Below, in pieces: positions 16,168 through 25,751 of a stretch of 54,920 nucleotides of DNA. The stretch lies in assembly GCA_026415415.1 (NCBI GenBank), contig JAOAHE010000007.1, positions 1-54,920 of the forward strand, read 5' to 3'. The stretch is from Thermodesulfovibrionales bacterium. Lineage in GTDB: Bacteria; Nitrospirota; Thermodesulfovibrionia; Thermodesulfovibrionales; Dissulfurispiraceae. Within the stretch, counting starts at the first letter, position 1, and each line of letters opens with the position of its first letter. The position numbers and the translations under genes are program-made. The notes under the pieces are model-generated. The model had not been told where the DNA came from. It saw nothing but the letters and a program-made list of their open reading frames with translations, and made no database searches.

Positions 16168-17367
16168 ATGGCAAAGGCTAAGTTTGAGAGGTTGAAGCCT
16201 CATGTTAATGTAGGGACGATAGGGCATGTAGATCATGGTAAGACGACATTAACGGCAGCGATAACGAAGGTATTAGCGATAAAGGGGATGGCTCAATTTA
16301 GGGCATATGATAGTATAGACAATGCACCTGAGGAGAAGGCGAGGGGCATAACGATAGCGACTGCGCATGTAGAGTATGAGACTGAGAAGAGGCATTATGC
16401 ACATGTAGACTGTCCTGGGCATGCTGATTACATAAAGAACATGATAACGGGTGCTGCTCAGATGGATGGGGCGATACTTGTAGTAAGTGCAGCTGATGGG
16501 CCTATGCCACAGACGAGGGAGCACATCTTACTTGCGAGGCAGGTTGGAGTACCTTATATAGTAGTATTTATGAACAAGACTGACATGGTAGATGATCCTG
16601 AGCTATTGGATTTAGTTGAGCTTGAGGTAAGGGAGCTATTGAGCAAGTATGGATTTCCTGGTGATGAGATACCTATAGTTAAGGGCAGTGCATTGAAGGC
16701 ATTAGATTCTAATAGTAATGATTATAATGCAGAGGAGTACAAGTGCATTCATGAGTTAATGGATGCTGTAGACAACTATATACCTACTCCTGAGAGGGCG
16801 ATAGACAAGCCGTTTTTAATGCCTATAGAGGATGTATTTACGATATCTGGAAGAGGGACTGTAGTTACTGGTAGGGTAGAGAGGGGGACGATAAAGGTAG
16901 GAGATGAGGTAGAGATAGTTGGTTTTAGGGAGACGAGGAAGACAGTAGCCACTGGAGTAGAGATGTTTAGGAAGCTTTTAGATGAAGGCAGGGCAGGAGA
17001 CAACATAGGGGTGTTACTAAGGGGAGTAGGCAAGGATGAGGTAGAGAGGGGGATGGTATTAGCTAAGCCTAATAGCATAAAGCCTCACACGAAGTTTAGG
17101 GCTGAGGTTTATGTATTGACGAAAGAAGAAGGGGGGAGGCATACACCATTTTTCAATGGTTATAGGCCTCAATTTTATTTTAGGACGACGGATGTAACAG
17201 GTGTTGCCTCATTACCTGAGGGGGTAGAGATGGTGATGCCTGGTGATAATGTAACGATAACAGTGGAGCTTATAGCGCCGATAGCGATGGAGAAGGAGTT
17301 AAGGTTTGCGATTAGAGAAGGAGGTAGGACTGTAGGCGCTGGTGTAGTTACAGAGGTGGTGGAGTAG
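16168..17367 (+). CDS. tuf: Elongation factor Tu
   Basis: The 399-residue GTPase delivers aminoacyl-tRNA to the ribosome. Motifs are GHVDHGKT (19-26), [18 protein letters not shown] (about 81-85) and NKTD (about 136-139), with complete domains II and III. Ribosome-binding site AAGGAGGG. Codon use is unlike both neighbours: Thr is often ACG, Ile mostly ATA, Ala often GCG, Gly often GGG, Arg often AGG. The adjacent fusA uses mainly ACT/ACA and mixed ATT/ATA. This may reflect gene conversion with another tuf, transfer, or strong expression-level selection. Confidence 0.98.
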   Translation: MAKAKFERLKPHVNVGTIGHVDHGKTTLTAAITKVLAIKGMAQFRAYDSIDNAPEEKARGITIATAHVEYETEKRHYAHVDCPGHADYIKNMITGAAQMDGAILVVSAADGPMPQTREHILLARQVGVPYIVVFMNKTDMVDDPELLDLVELEVRELLSKYGFPGDEIPIVKGSALKALDSNSNDYNAEEYKCIHELMDAVDNYIPTPERAIDKPFLMPIEDVFTISGRGTVVTGRVERGTIKVGDEVEIVGFRETRKTVATGVEMFRKLLDEGRAGDNIGVLLRGVGKDEVERGMVLAKPNSIKPHTKFRAEVYVLTKEEGGRHTPFFNGYRPQFYFRTTDVTGVASLPEGVEMVMPGDNVTITVELIAPIAMEKELRFAIREGGRTVGAGVVTEVVE

Positions 17368-17370
17368 AAA

Positions 17371-17676
17371 GTGAACCCAAAGATTAGAATTAAGCTCAAG
17401 GCATATGATTATAGGTTATTGGATCAATCTGTTAAAGAGATTGTTGATACAGCAAAAAAAACAGGGGCGCGAATAGCAGGTCCGATCCCTTTACCTACAA
17501 AAATTAATAGATATACTATCTTGAGGTCTCCCCATGTGGATAAAAAATCAAGGGAGCAGTTTGAAATAAGAACTCATAAGAGGTTGATTGATATTTATGA
17601 TTCAACTCCTGAGACGGTGAATGCTTTGATGAACTTAGATCTTGCATCAGGAGTTGATGTGGAGATAAAGTTATGA
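17371..17676 (+). CDS. rpsJ: 30S ribosomal protein S10
   Basis: The 101-residue head protein (also NusE in transcription antitermination in many bacteria) contains the conserved [14 protein letters not shown] start and the loop [18 protein letters not shown] (about 40-57). The start is GTG three nucleotides after tuf. The GGTGGTGGAG at the end of tuf serves as ribosome-binding site. Placed directly behind tuf, it fuses the str and S10 operons into one unit. Its stop overlaps rplC. Confidence 0.98.
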   Translation: MNPKIRIKLKAYDYRLLDQSVKEIVDTAKKTGARIAGPIPLPTKINRYTILRSPHVDKKSREQFEIRTHKRLIDIYDSTPETVNALMNLDLASGVDVEIKL

Positions 17677-18284
17677 AAGGTATATTAGGAAGAAAACTTG
17701 GTATGACGCAAATATTTGCTGATAATGGCAAGTGTATTCCGGTAACAGTAGTAGAAGCTGGTCCTTGTCGAGTTGTACGTATAAGGACAGTTGAAAAGGA
17801 TGGCTATGAAGCTACACAGCTTGGGTTTATTGAAGTAAATAAAAAATCATCTTTATCGAAACCTATAGAGGGATTTTTTAAGAAAGCAGGATTGCCAGCT
17901 TACAAAGTTTTAAAAGAGTTTAAGATGAGTGGTTATTCTGTTGGAGATTTTATAAAGACAGATTTATTTTCTGTTGGTGATGTCGTAAGTGTCTCTGGTA
18001 TATCCAAAGGGAAAGGGTTTCAAGGTGTAGTTAAAAGGCATAAGTTTAGAGGTGGTCCAGCTTCGCATGGTTCCACTTTTTATAGAGCACCAGGATCTAT
18101 AGGAGCAAGCTCATTCCCATCAAGGGTTTGGAAGGGTATGAGGATGGCAGGACACATGGGTAATCGTAGAGTTACCATCAAAAACCTTAAAATAATAGAT
18201 ATAAAACCCGATTTAAATCTTATTTTGATCAAAGGCGCTCTGCCTGGTGCTCAGAACGCAATAATTGAGATATGGAAGGATTAA
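17673..18284 (+). CDS. rplC: 50S ribosomal protein L3
   Basis: The 203-residue early assembly protein of the large subunit opens with [13 protein letters not shown]. Its long loop near the peptidyl transferase centre includes [10 protein letters not shown] (about 125-134) and ends [10 protein letters not shown]. Length is slightly under the 205-215 usual. The ATG overlaps the S10 stop by ATGA, indicating coupled translation. Confidence 0.98.
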   Translation: MKGILGRKLGMTQIFADNGKCIPVTVVEAGPCRVVRIRTVEKDGYEATQLGFIEVNKKSSLSKPIEGFFKKAGLPAYKVLKEFKMSGYSVGDFIKTDLFSVGDVVSVSGISKGKGFQGVVKRHKFRGGPASHGSTFYRAPGSIGASSFPSRVWKGMRMAGHMGNRRVTIKNLKIIDIKPDLNLILIKGALPGAQNAIIEIWKD

Positions 18285-18288
18285 TAAG

Positions 18289-18936
18289 ATGCCTGCTATT
18301 GTTGTAAGAGATAAAAATAATAATGAAAAAGATATGTTGCAGCTATCTGATGTGATATTTAATTGTGATGCTTCTCCTTCTGTTGTGCATACTGCCGTAA
18401 GGAGTTATCTTGCTAATCAGAGACAGGGCACTCATGCTACAAAGACCAGAGGAATGGTCAGAGGTGGTGGGAAAAAACCATGGAAACAGAAGCATACAGG
18501 TAGAGCACGTCATGGTAGTATTAGGTCGCCTCTGTGGCGTGGTGGTGGTGTTGTATTTGGTCCTCAACCTCGGGACTATTCAATCAAACTCCCCAAGAAG
18601 CAGAGAAGAGTTGCATTGTATAAAGCATTAACTATGAAGTTAGCTGATGGAGAGATTTTTGTTGTTGACTCACTCAATTTTGAACATCCCAAAACAAAAC
18701 AAATGATCGAGATTCTTAAAAGCTGGGGGTTATTATCAAAAACTGTTTTAGTTGTAATCTCAGATATGGATAAAAATATAATCTTATCCGCCAGAAATAT
18801 CCCAACTGTTGATGTTGTAAATGTTAAGGACTTAAATGCTTACTATATAGCCTCTCATGATGTTGTTTTGTTTACTTTAGATGCTATTGTTAGCTTGCAG
18901 AAGGATGTATCTAATAATTCCGAGGTGAATGAATGA
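18289..18936 (+). CDS. rplD: 50S ribosomal protein L4
   Basis: The 215-residue protein lines the exit tunnel. The extended loop is recognisable: ATKTRGMVRGGGKKPWKQKHTG (split here as ATKTRGMVRGG and KPWKQKHTG), followed by RSPLWRGGGVVFGP. The ATG at 18289 is chosen because GGAAGGA lies 8 nt upstream and the protein then begins at the usual place (MPAIVVRD). An upstream in-frame ATG would overlap rplC and add eight unconserved residues. In E. coli, L4 regulates the S10 operon; no S10-type leader is evident here. Confidence 0.96.
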   Translation: MPAIVVRDKNNNEKDMLQLSDVIFNCDASPSVVHTAVRSYLANQRQGTHATKTRGMVRGGGKKPWKQKHTGRARHGSIRSPLWRGGGVVFGPQPRDYSIKLPKKQRRVALYKALTMKLADGEIFVVDSLNFEHPKTKQMIEILKSWGLLSKTVLVVISDMDKNIILSARNIPTVDVVNVKDLNAYYIASHDVVLFTLDAIVSLQKDVSNNSEVNE

Positions 18937-19223
18937 AATCTATTTATGATGTCATAAAAAAGCCTCTTTTTACAGAAAAGGGTATGGACCTTAAAGAAAA
19001 AGAGAATAAAATTCTTGTTGAGGTAGACATAAAAGCCAATAAACATGAAATTAAAGAGGCTTTAGAAAAGATATTTAAGGTCAAAGTCCAGAAGGTTGCA
19101 ACAGTAAAAGCCAAAGGAAAAATGAAAAGGTTTGGTCGTTCAATAGGTTGGAGACCAGATAGGAAAAAAGCAATAATAACTCTTAAGAAGGGTGAGAAAT
19201 TAGATTTTATTGAGGGAGTATAA
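18933..19223 (+). CDS. rplW: 50S ribosomal protein L23
   Basis: The 96-residue protein at the tunnel exit is a docking site for trigger factor and SRP. It shows [11 protein letters not shown] near the start, the [18 protein letters not shown] segment (about 31-48) and [10 protein letters not shown] at the end. It overlaps rplD by ATGA and rplB by one nucleotide. Confidence 0.97.
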   Translation: MKSIYDVIKKPLFTEKGMDLKEKENKILVEVDIKANKHEIKEALEKIFKVKVQKVATVKAKGKMKRFGRSIGWRPDRKKAIITLKKGEKLDFIEGV

Positions 19224-20041
19224 TGGGTATTAGAAAATATAAACCAACTTCACCGGGCAGGCGGTTTCAGAGTGCTTCAGATAACAAGGATATAACAACA
19301 AAAAAGCCTTATAAGCCTTTAACAGTTGAACTTAAAAAAACAGGTGGGAGAAATAATGATGGTAGGATAACCGTATGGCATCGCGGTGGAGGTAATAAAA
19401 GACAATATAGGATAATTGATTTTAAAAGAGATAAAAAGAATATTCCTGCAGTTGTTCAGTCTATAGAATACGATCCTAACCGGACAGCAAGGATAGCACT
19501 TCTGAGGTATATAGATGGTGAGTATAGATATATTATTGCACCACTAAATTTAAAGGTTGGTGACACAGTTATATCAGGGCAAGGGGCTGAGATAAAACCA
19601 GGCAATGCTTTAGAAATTGCAGATATACCACTTGGAACAATGATTCATAATATAGAGCTAACTCCAGGTGGTGGAGCTAAACTTGTTAGAAGTGCAGGGT
19701 CTTCTGCCCAGATTGTGGCAAAAGAGGGTAAATATGCACACATTAAGATGCCATCTGGTGAGGTAAGACTTATCTCATTGAGATGTATGGCTACTATAGG
19801 TCAGGTAAGCAATATAGAACATGAAAATATATCTTTGGGTAAGGCAGGAAAGAGAAGGTATAAAGGTATCAGGCCTCATGTAAGAGGAGTAACTATGAAT
19901 CCTATAGACCATCCATTAGGTGGTGGTGAAGGTAAGGCATCAGGTGGTAGACCAGCTTGCACACCTTGGGGTAAACCAGAGGGTATAAAAACAAGAAAAA
20001 ATCCAACTACTGATAAATATATTGTCAGAAGAAGAAAGTAG
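19223..20041 (+). CDS. rplB: 50S ribosomal protein L2
   Basis: The 272-residue protein is one of the most conserved of the large subunit and is needed for subunit joining and peptidyl transfer. Landmarks are [27 protein letters not shown], and the C-terminal [14 protein letters not shown] with its catalytic-site-proximal histidine. Its ATG shares the A of the rplW stop (TAATG). An 81-nt AT-rich gap separates it from rpsS. Confidence 0.98.
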   Translation: MGIRKYKPTSPGRRFQSASDNKDITTKKPYKPLTVELKKTGGRNNDGRITVWHRGGGNKRQYRIIDFKRDKKNIPAVVQSIEYDPNRTARIALLRYIDGEYRYIIAPLNLKVGDTVISGQGAEIKPGNALEIADIPLGTMIHNIELTPGGGAKLVRSAGSSAQIVAKEGKYAHIKMPSGEVRLISLRCMATIGQVSNIEHENISLGKAGKRRYKGIRPHVRGVTMNPIDHPLGGGEGKASGGRPACTPWGKPEGIKTRKNPTTDKYIVRRRK

Positions 20042-20122
20042 TATAAATGATACTCTATGAAACCTCTTAATTATTTTTAATATTAACGGGAAAGTATCTA
20101 AGTGTTTTTAAGGAGGAGTTAA

Positions 20123-20401
20123 GTGCCACGATCTCTAAAGAAAGGACCATATGTAGATCCAAAGCTAATGAAAAAAGTCCAACAAATCATAAGCTCTGGT
20201 GATAAAAAAATGATCAAAACTTGGTCAAGAAGGTCAACTATCGTACCAGAGTTTATAGGTTTTACCTTTGCAGTACATAATGGGAAAAAATTCATACCAG
20301 TCTATGTAACAGAAAATATGATAGGACATAAACTTGGGGAGTTTTCTCCAACAAGAACATTTAAGGGTCATGCTGGTTCATCAAAATCAGCGAAAGGTTG
20401 A
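20123..20401 (+). CDS. rpsS: 30S ribosomal protein S19
   Basis: The 92-residue head protein contacts S13 and the A-site side. It starts [11 protein letters not shown] and carries [16 protein letters not shown] (about 32-47) and [14 protein letters not shown] (about 70-83). The start is GTG after AAGGAGGAG. Its own ribosome-binding site after an 81-nt gap suggests it is less coupled to L2 than the preceding genes are to each other. Confidence 0.98.
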   Translation: MPRSLKKGPYVDPKLMKKVQQIISSGDKKMIKTWSRRSTIVPEFIGFTFAVHNGKKFIPVYVTENMIGHKLGEFSPTRTFKGHAGSSKSAKG

Positions 20402-20405
20402 TATT

Positions 20406-20741
20406 ATGGAAGCAATGGCAATTTTAAAATATGCACGGATGTCACCAAGAAAAGCAAGACGAGTAGTAGATCTTTTGCGAGGTAAGAGGGCAACTGAGGC
20501 ATTAATTTTTCTAAGGCATTTACCTTATAGAGCAGCTGTACCAATAGAGAAGGTTTTAAAATCTGCAATAGCTAATGCTGAGCAGAAGGATACAAAAGTA
20601 GATATTGATAAATTAAAAATTAAAACAGCCTTAGTTGATAGCGGTCCCATTATGAAAAGGATTGAAACAAGAGCGATGGGTCGGGCGAATGTAATAAAGA
20701 AGAGAACATGTCACATAAAAATTATCCTTTCGGAGGAATAA
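20406..20741 (+). CDS. rplV: 50S ribosomal protein L22
   Basis: The 111-residue tunnel-wall protein is defined by ARMSPRKARRVVDLLRGK (about 11-28) and the beta-hairpin region ending IETRAMGRANVIKKRTCH. The ATG at 20406 gives the standard family N-terminus (MEAMAILKY) and lies 4 nt after the rpsS stop, with AAAGG upstream. A longer upstream frame would overlap S19 and is not supported. ATG at 20415 is an alternative start. Confidence 0.95.
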   Translation: MEAMAILKYARMSPRKARRVVDLLRGKRATEALIFLRHLPYRAAVPIEKVLKSAIANAEQKDTKVDIDKLKIKTALVDSGPIMKRIETRAMGRANVIKKRTCHIKIILSEE

Positions 20742-20749
20742 TTATAATG

Positions 20750-20779
20750 ACAGATTTTTCTAATATATCTGTTTTTTTT
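20750..20779 (+). terminator. Terminator-like hairpin between rplV and rpsC
   Basis: ACAGAT (20750-20755) and ATCTGT (20767-20772) form a 6-bp stem directly followed by a run of seven T. The stem is AT-rich and modest, so termination would be partial at most. It lies inside an 87-nt gap in an otherwise tightly packed operon and may act as an attenuator for rpsC and genes beyond. Confidence 0.4.
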
Positions 20780-20828
20780 ACTAAATTTCAGTTGTTAAAT
20801 TTCTGCTATCCTTTTAGGAGGTGTTAAT

Positions 20829-21473
20829 TTGGGCCAGAAAACTAATCCAATCGGCAATAGAGTAGGGATAATAAGGACATGGGATTCAAGATGGTATTTG
20901 AAAAAAGGCTATGCAGATCAATTGATAGAAGATTTTAGGATTAGAAAATTAATAAAAGAAAAGTTATATCATGCGGGCGTGGCAAAAATTGAGATTGAAA
21001 GACCTGGACAAAAAATCAAGTTAATTATACACACAGCCAGACCTGGCATAATAATCGGTAAGAAAGGTGCAGAAGTAGAGAAGCTTAAAAAAGAGGTAGA
21101 GGCTATTACAGGCAAGCAGATAGGCATAGATATTAAAGAGGTTAGAAAGCCTGAAATCAATGCTCAATTAGTATCTGAAAATATTGCTATGCAACTTGAG
21201 AAAAGGGTTGCTTTTAGAAGAGCATTGAAAAGAGCTGTATCTTCTGCATTAAGGTTTGGTGCTCTTGGAATTAAAGTGCAATGTTCAGGGAGGCTAGCAG
21301 GAGCAGAAATTGCTCGTTCAGAATGGTATAGAGAGGGAAGAGTACCTTTGAGTACATTTAGGGCAGATGTTGATTATGGTTTTGCTCAAGCAAGAACAAC
21401 TTATGGAGTTATAGGTGTTAAGGTCTGGATATACAATGGAGATATATTGCCAGAACATAAAGGAATGAATTAA
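20829..21473 (+). CDS. rpsC: 30S ribosomal protein S3
   Basis: The 214-residue protein at the mRNA entry channel has helicase activity in the intact ribosome. The N-terminal start [13 protein letters not shown] and the KH domain with [12 protein letters not shown] (about 76-87) are clear, followed by the C-terminal domain ending [10 protein letters not shown]. The start is TTG after AGGAGGTG (20816-20823). A 26-codon frame (20747-20827) covers the upstream gap and stops one nucleotide before this start. Confidence 0.97.
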   Translation: MGQKTNPIGNRVGIIRTWDSRWYLKKGYADQLIEDFRIRKLIKEKLYHAGVAKIEIERPGQKIKLIIHTARPGIIIGKKGAEVEKLKKEVEAITGKQIGIDIKEVRKPEINAQLVSENIAMQLEKRVAFRRALKRAVSSALRFGALGIKVQCSGRLAGAEIARSEWYREGRVPLSTFRADVDYGFAQARTTYGVIGVKVWIYNGDILPEHKGMN

Positions 21474-21490
21474 GAGGAGCATAGAGTAAA

Positions 21491-21907
21491 ATGTTAGCGC
21501 CAAAAAAGGTTAAATATAGAAAGATGATGAAAGGTAACATGAAAGGTATCGCTTTTCGTGGTTCTGAGATTAGTTTTGGACAGTATGGTCTTAAGTCTTT
21601 AGAGCCAGGGTGGATTACAAGTAGACAGATTGAGGCTGCCAGAGTAGCCATTACCAGGTCTGCAAAAAAAGGTTGCAAGGTGTGGATAAGAATTTTTCCT
21701 GATAAGCCTATAACAAGGAAACCAGCTGAGACAAGAATGGGAAAAGGAAAAGGCAACCCAGAGTTTTGGGTAGCTGTTGTAAAACCTGGAAGGATTCTTT
21801 ATGAGATATCAGGTGTCTCTGAGGATGTAGCAAGAGAGGCTTTTAGATTAGCATCTCATAAATTGCCTGTGGCTACTAAATTTGTAAAAAGGCAGGAGGC
21901 AATCTAA
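21491..21907 (+). CDS. rplP: 50S ribosomal protein L16
   Basis: The 138-residue protein organises the A-site and 5S rRNA region. It begins [10 protein letters not shown] and carries [15 protein letters not shown] and the [19 protein letters not shown] segment (about 81-99). An AAGAGGAG precedes the ATG by about 12 nt. The stop overlaps rpmC by one nucleotide. Confidence 0.98.
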   Translation: MLAPKKVKYRKMMKGNMKGIAFRGSEISFGQYGLKSLEPGWITSRQIEAARVAITRSAKKGCKVWIRIFPDKPITRKPAETRMGKGKGNPEFWVAVVKPGRILYEISGVSEDVAREAFRLASHKLPVATKFVKRQEAI

Positions 21908-22113
21908 TGAAAGCATCTACATTCAGAGCTATGTCAATTGATGAGTTAAAAACAAAATACCTTGATTTAAAAAAGGAACTTTTCAATCTACGGTTTAGAC
22001 TGGCAAAAGGTGACCTTGACAATAATATGAGAGTTAGACAAGTCAAAAAAGATATAGTAAGGGTATTAACTGTTATTACAGAGAAAGAGAAAAATTTATT
22101 GAAAGGTAAATAA
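21907..22113 (+). CDS. rpmC: 50S ribosomal protein L29
   Basis: The 68-residue two-helix protein sits near the exit tunnel beside L23. It shows the typical [20 protein letters not shown] (11-30) and ends in [19 protein letters not shown]. Start is TAATG-overlapped with rplP, with GGCAGGAGG just before. Confidence 0.96.
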   Translation: MKASTFRAMSIDELKTKYLDLKKELFNLRFRLAKGDLDNNMRVRQVKKDIVRVLTVITEKEKNLLKGK

Positions 22114-22126
22114 AAGAGAGGTAAAA

Positions 22127-22372
22127 ATGCCTAAGAAGGTTTATACAGGAAAAGTTCTGAGCAACAAAATGGATAAAACTGTAGTGGTTTCAGTAACCAG
22201 GATGTTTCAGCATCCTGTTTACAAGAAGACTATAAAAAGTGTTACAAAACTTAAGGCCCATGACGAAGAGAATCGTTGTAAGATAGGTGATATTGTCCAG
22301 ATCATAGAAAGCAGACCAATAAGTAAACATAAGCACTGGCAAGTAATTAAAATTCTTGGTGAGGGCAAGTAA
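22127..22372 (+). CDS. rpsQ: 30S ribosomal protein S17
   Basis: The 81-residue OB-fold protein binds 16S rRNA early in assembly. Typical elements are [14 protein letters not shown] (about 8-21), KLKAHDEEN and [14 protein letters not shown]. Ribosome-binding site AGAGAGG before ATG. Confidence 0.97.
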   Translation: MPKKVYTGKVLSNKMDKTVVVSVTRMFQHPVYKKTIKSVTKLKAHDEENRCKIGDIVQIIESRPISKHKHWQVIKILGEGK

Positions 22373-22374
22373 TC

Positions 22375-22743
22375 ATGATTCAAGCAAATAGTATATTAGA
22401 AGTTGCAGATAACTCAGGTGCAAAAAAGGTTATGTGCATTAGGGTACTTGGCAGTTCTAACAGAAGATATGCTCGTCTTGGGGACATTATAGTAGTAAGT
22501 GTTAAAGAAGCAGTACCCGATGGAAACATTAAAAAAGGTGCGGTGGCTAAGGCTGTTGTTGTAAGGACAAAAAAAGAGATCAGAAGGGCAGATGGTTCGT
22601 ATATAAGATTTGATCAGAATGCGGTAGTTATTTTAAATAATCAGTTAGAACCTATTGGCTCAAGAATTTTTGGACCAGTTGCAAGAGAACTTAGATGGAA
22701 AGAATTTACTAAAATAATTTCTCTTGCACCAGAGGTTTTGTAA
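22375..22743 (+). CDS. rplN: 50S ribosomal protein L14
   Basis: The 122-residue protein forms part of the intersubunit bridge. It begins [18 protein letters not shown] and includes [15 protein letters not shown] and [12 protein letters not shown], ending [10 protein letters not shown]. It lies 2 nt after rpsQ, with GAGGGCAAG upstream. Confidence 0.98.
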   Translation: MIQANSILEVADNSGAKKVMCIRVLGSSNRRYARLGDIIVVSVKEAVPDGNIKKGAVAKAVVVRTKKEIRRADGSYIRFDQNAVVILNNQLEPIGSRIFGPVARELRWKEFTKIISLAPEVL

Positions 22744-22774
22744 ACAAAGATTGTTACTGCAATGGAGGGTTGTA

Positions 22775-23092
22775 GTGGGGCTTAGGATTAAAAAGAATGA
22801 CACAGCAATTGTTTTATCAGGTAAAGATAAAGGGAAGAAAGGTAGGGTTATTTCAGTTAAACCTTCTGAGGATAAGGTAATTATTGAAAATGTAAATATT
22901 GTAAAAAAACATATGAGGCCAAATCGCCAGTATACACAAGGAGGGATTATCAGCAAAGAAAGTCCCTTACATATCTCAAAAGTTATGCTTGTTTGCCCTA
23001 AGTGTAATAAACCTACAAGAATAGCTAATTCATTTATTGATGCGGATAGAAAGGTGAGAGTTTGTAAAAAATGTAAGGAGGTCATTGATTAG
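22775..23092 (+). CDS. rplX: 50S ribosomal protein L24
   Basis: The 105-residue protein is one of two initiators of 50S assembly. The KOW motif is clear ([14 protein letters not shown], about 12-25), followed by [12 protein letters not shown]-terminal Cys4 cluster (CPKC and CKKC, about 75-101) suggests zinc binding. GTG at 22775 is chosen: GGAGGG (22764-22769) precedes it and the N-terminus then matches the family. An upstream ATG would overlap rplN. Confidence 0.93.
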   Translation: MGLRIKKNDTAIVLSGKDKGKKGRVISVKPSEDKVIIENVNIVKKHMRPNRQYTQGGIISKESPLHISKVMLVCPKCNKPTRIANSFIDADRKVRVCKKCKEVID

Positions 23093-23094
23093 TA

Positions 23095-23637
23095 ATGGCT
23101 CCAAGATTGAAGGAAAAATATTATAAAGAGATTATCCCAGCTATTAGTAATGAATTTGGTTATAAAAATGTTATGCAGGTTCCAAAGATTGAGAAAATTG
23201 TAGTGCATGTAACATTAGGTGAGGCTATACAAAATATTAAACTTCTGGATGCAGCTGAAAAACAGCTTGCAGCAATAACAGGTCAAAAACCTCTTATCAC
23301 AAAATCTAAAAAAGCTATAGCAGGCTTTAAGCTAAAAAAAGGGGTTCCTTTAGGGTGTAAGGTCACCTTACGAGGTGATAGGATGTACGAGTTTCTTGAT
23401 AGGCTTCTTAATTTATCTTTGCCAAGGATAAGAGATTTTAGAGGGTTACCATCAAAGTCCTTTGATGGTAGAGGAAATTACTCTTTTGGGTTAAAAGAAC
23501 AGTACATTTTCCCTGAAATTGATTATGAAAAGGTAGAAATGGTTCACGGCATGGATATAACTATTTGTACTACAGCTAAAACTGATCAAGAGTCCAAGGC
23601 ATTGTTGAGACATTTCGGCTTTCCATTTAAGAAATAA
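23095..23637 (+). CDS. rplE: 50S ribosomal protein L5
   Basis: The 180-residue 5S rRNA-binding protein contains [16 protein letters not shown] (about 28-43), the [18 protein letters not shown] segment and DIEICTTA-type ending (here [13 protein letters not shown]). It starts 2 nt after rplX, whose final codons (AAGGAGG) provide the ribosome-binding site. Confidence 0.98.
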   Translation: MAPRLKEKYYKEIIPAISNEFGYKNVMQVPKIEKIVVHVTLGEAIQNIKLLDAAEKQLAAITGQKPLITKSKKAIAGFKLKKGVPLGCKVTLRGDRMYEFLDRLLNLSLPRIRDFRGLPSKSFDGRGNYSFGLKEQYIFPEIDYEKVEMVHGMDITICTTAKTDQESKALLRHFGFPFKK

Positions 23638-23648
23638 AGGAGGCATCA

Positions 23649-23834
23649 GTGGCAAAAGTTTGTATGATGCAAAAGTTTCTTAGACCACCAAAATTTCCAG
23701 TTAGATACCATAACAGATGTAAACTCTGTGGAAGACCGAAGGGATACATGAGGAAATTCGGCATGTGTAGGATATGTTTTAGACAACATGCTCTACTGGG
23801 TCAAATCCCTGGTGTAACAAAAGCAAGTTGGTAG
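23649..23834 (+). CDS. rpsZ: 30S ribosomal protein S14, zinc-binding type
   Basis: The 61-residue short S14 has the zinc ribbon CxxC-x12-CxxC ([10 protein letters not shown], then MCRICFRQ; cysteines 24, 27, 40, 43) and ends GVTKASW. The start is GTG after AAAGGAGG. The short zinc-containing form replaces the longer zinc-free S14 found in enterobacteria; no second S14 is present in the window. Confidence 0.97.
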   Translation: MAKVCMMQKFLRPPKFPVRYHNRCKLCGRPKGYMRKFGMCRICFRQHALLGQIPGVTKASW

Positions 23835-23844
23835 AGGTGAATGC

Positions 23845-24240
23845 ATGTTAACTGATCCTATAGCAGATATGCTTACGAGAATAAGAAATGCAGTTCGTAT
23901 TAAAAATGAGAGGATAGATATCCCCGCTTCAAGAATGAAGGTTGAGATAGCAAAAATCCTCAAAGAAGAGGGTTTTATTAAATCTTATAAAATTCTCAAA
24001 GATAAGAAACAAGGAATTCTTAGATTAATGCCAAAATATGCCCCAGATGGCAGCCCAATCATCTCAGGTTTAAAGAGGGTAAGCACACCAGGCAGGAGGG
24101 TATATGTTGGCAAGGATGAGGTCCCCTGGGTAATGGGCGGGGTAGGTATAGCAATATTGACAACATCAAAGGGTATCCTTACAGATAAAAAATGTCGCAA
24201 AGAGGGAGTAGGCGGCGAAGTGATATGTTATATTTGGTAG
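23845..24240 (+). CDS. rpsH: 30S ribosomal protein S8
   Basis: The 131-residue central-domain binder begins [14 protein letters not shown] and ends with the conserved STSKG/GGE-type tail ([21 protein letters not shown]). The ATG at 23845 follows AGAGGTGA; another ATG (23841) lies just before but out of frame. In E. coli, S8 represses the spc operon by binding near rplE; no mimic site was identified by eye. Confidence 0.97.
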   Translation: MLTDPIADMLTRIRNAVRIKNERIDIPASRMKVEIAKILKEEGFIKSYKILKDKKQGILRLMPKYAPDGSPIISGLKRVSTPGRRVYVGKDEVPWVMGGVGIAILTTSKGILTDKKCRKEGVGGEVICYIW

Positions 24241-24252
24241 GGGTGAGATAAA

Positions 24253-24795
24253 ATGTCAAGAATAGGCAAAAAAATTATAGAGATACCTGAGGGTGTATCA
24301 GTTGACCTAATTGACAGCTTAGTTACAGTGAAAAGTAAGAAAGGACAGCTTGAGTATAAATTGCCTAAGGGTATCCAGTTGACAATTCAACAAAACAAGT
24401 TAGTACTTGGAAGAGAAGCTGATACCAAGTCATTAAAAGCTCTTCATGGACTCTCCAGAAGCATCTTAGCGAACATGCTTCAGGGCGTATCAAATGAGTA
24501 TCAAAAAGTTTTAGAGACTTTTGGAGTGGGTTATAGAGTTCAACTGAAGGGTGACAAGTTAATATTTGCCTTGGGCTACTCACATCCTATTGAATATACT
24601 TTGCCTAAGGGAGTATCTGCAACAGTTGATGATAAGCAGTCTGTTATTACCTTAAGATCTATAGATAAGCAATTACTTGGACAGACCGCTGCTGAGATTA
24701 AGAATCTTCGCTATCCTGATTCTTACAAAGGAAAGGGGATCAGATATGCAGGAGAGAAATTAAAACTGAAGGCTGGTAAAGCTGGTAAAAAGTGA
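24253..24795 (+). CDS. rplF: 50S ribosomal protein L6
   Basis: The 180-residue protein has two related alpha/beta domains. It begins SRIGKKIIEIPEGV, includes LHGLSRSILANMLQGV (about 64-79) and ends with the family signature RYPDSYKGKGIRYAGE (about 155-170). Ribosome-binding site TAGGGGTGAG. Confidence 0.98.
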   Translation: MSRIGKKIIEIPEGVSVDLIDSLVTVKSKKGQLEYKLPKGIQLTIQQNKLVLGREADTKSLKALHGLSRSILANMLQGVSNEYQKVLETFGVGYRVQLKGDKLIFALGYSHPIEYTLPKGVSATVDDKQSVITLRSIDKQLLGQTAAEIKNLRYPDSYKGKGIRYAGEKLKLKAGKAGKK

Positions 24796-24836
24796 TATAA
24801 AAATAGATAATTTCAATAGGGTTAGTTGGAGGGAAT

Positions 24837-25196
24837 GTGAATTCCAAAGAATTGGCGAGAAAAAGAAGACACAAAAGAGCTAGAAAAAAAGTCTTTGGGA
24901 CTATTGAGAGACCAAGGCTTTCTGTCTATAAAAGTCTCAGTAATATTTATGCCCAAATAATCGATGATACAAAGGGACACACTCTTGTTTCTGCCTCAAC
25001 CTTAGATGATGAATTCAAAGATATAAAGACAAACAAGGGTAATATTAAGATGGCAATGGCAGTAGGTCGTTTGATAGCTTCGCGAGCCCTTAGTAAAGGT
25101 ATTAAAAAGATAGTTTTTGATCGCAGTGGGTATAAATATCATGGAAGCATAAAAGCATTAGCAGATGCTGCAAGAGAAGGTGGTTTAGAGTTTTAA
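24837..25196 (+). CDS. rplR: 50S ribosomal protein L18
   Basis: The 119-residue 5S rRNA-binding protein carries [20 protein letters not shown] (24-43) and ends [25 protein letters not shown]. The start is GTG after GGAGGG. The 41-nt gap before it contains no other feature. Confidence 0.97.
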   Translation: MNSKELARKRRHKRARKKVFGTIERPRLSVYKSLSNIYAQIIDDTKGHTLVSASTLDDEFKDIKTNKGNIKMAMAVGRLIASRALSKGIKKIVFDRSGYKYHGSIKALADAAREGGLEF

Positions 25197-25210
25197 TAGA
25201 GGAGGTATAA

Positions 25211-25732
25211 TTGAAAAACGAAGTTATAAATCCCGAAGGACTAAACTTAAAAGATAAGGTTGTGTATATAAATAGAGTTGCTAAGGTAGTAAAAGGAGGT
25301 AGAAGGTTTTCATTTAGTGCTCTTGTAGTTGTCGGCAATGGTGAAGGTATTGTAGGAATTGGAAAAGGGAAGGCTTCAGAGGTGCCAGAGGCTATAAGGA
25401 AAGCTATTGAACAGGCAAAAAAAAGACTGATTAAGTTCGCTTTAAAGGATGGTACCGTTACACACAGGGTAATAGGTAAATATGGCTCAAATACTGTTGT
25501 AATTAACCCTGCAAAGAAAGGAACTGGTCTTATAGCTGGTGGTGCTGCACGAGCTGTCTTTGAGGTTGCAGGAGTTCAAGATGTGGTTGTAAAATCTTTG
25601 GGCGGCCATAACCCCTTTAATACAGTTAAAGCTACTTTAAATGGACTTTTGAACTTGAAAGACCACGACGTCGTTTTCAAACTTAGAGGCAAAACAGAAG
25701 GGGAAATTCCTTCTGAAGAAGAAAGCGATTAG
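25211..25732 (+). CDS. rpsE: 30S ribosomal protein S5
   Basis: The 173-residue protein affects decoding accuracy and mRNA unwinding. It includes [17 protein letters not shown] (about 24-40), [15 protein letters not shown] and [19 protein letters not shown] (about 130-148). The start is TTG after GAGGAGG. The next gene is rplO with only 19 nt between; rpmD (L30), usually here, is absent. Confidence 0.97.
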   Translation: MKNEVINPEGLNLKDKVVYINRVAKVVKGGRRFSFSALVVVGNGEGIVGIGKGKASEVPEAIRKAIEQAKKRLIKFALKDGTVTHRVIGKYGSNTVVINPAKKGTGLIAGGAARAVFEVAGVQDVVVKSLGGHNPFNTVKATLNGLLNLKDHDVVFKLRGKTEGEIPSEEESD

Positions 25733-25751
25733 GAGGAATGAATTAATCATC

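Noticed and set aside
16273-17399. Long minus-strand open frames opposite tuf
   Set aside because: They are shadows of the unusual codon use of tuf and have no ribosome-binding sites or family resemblance.
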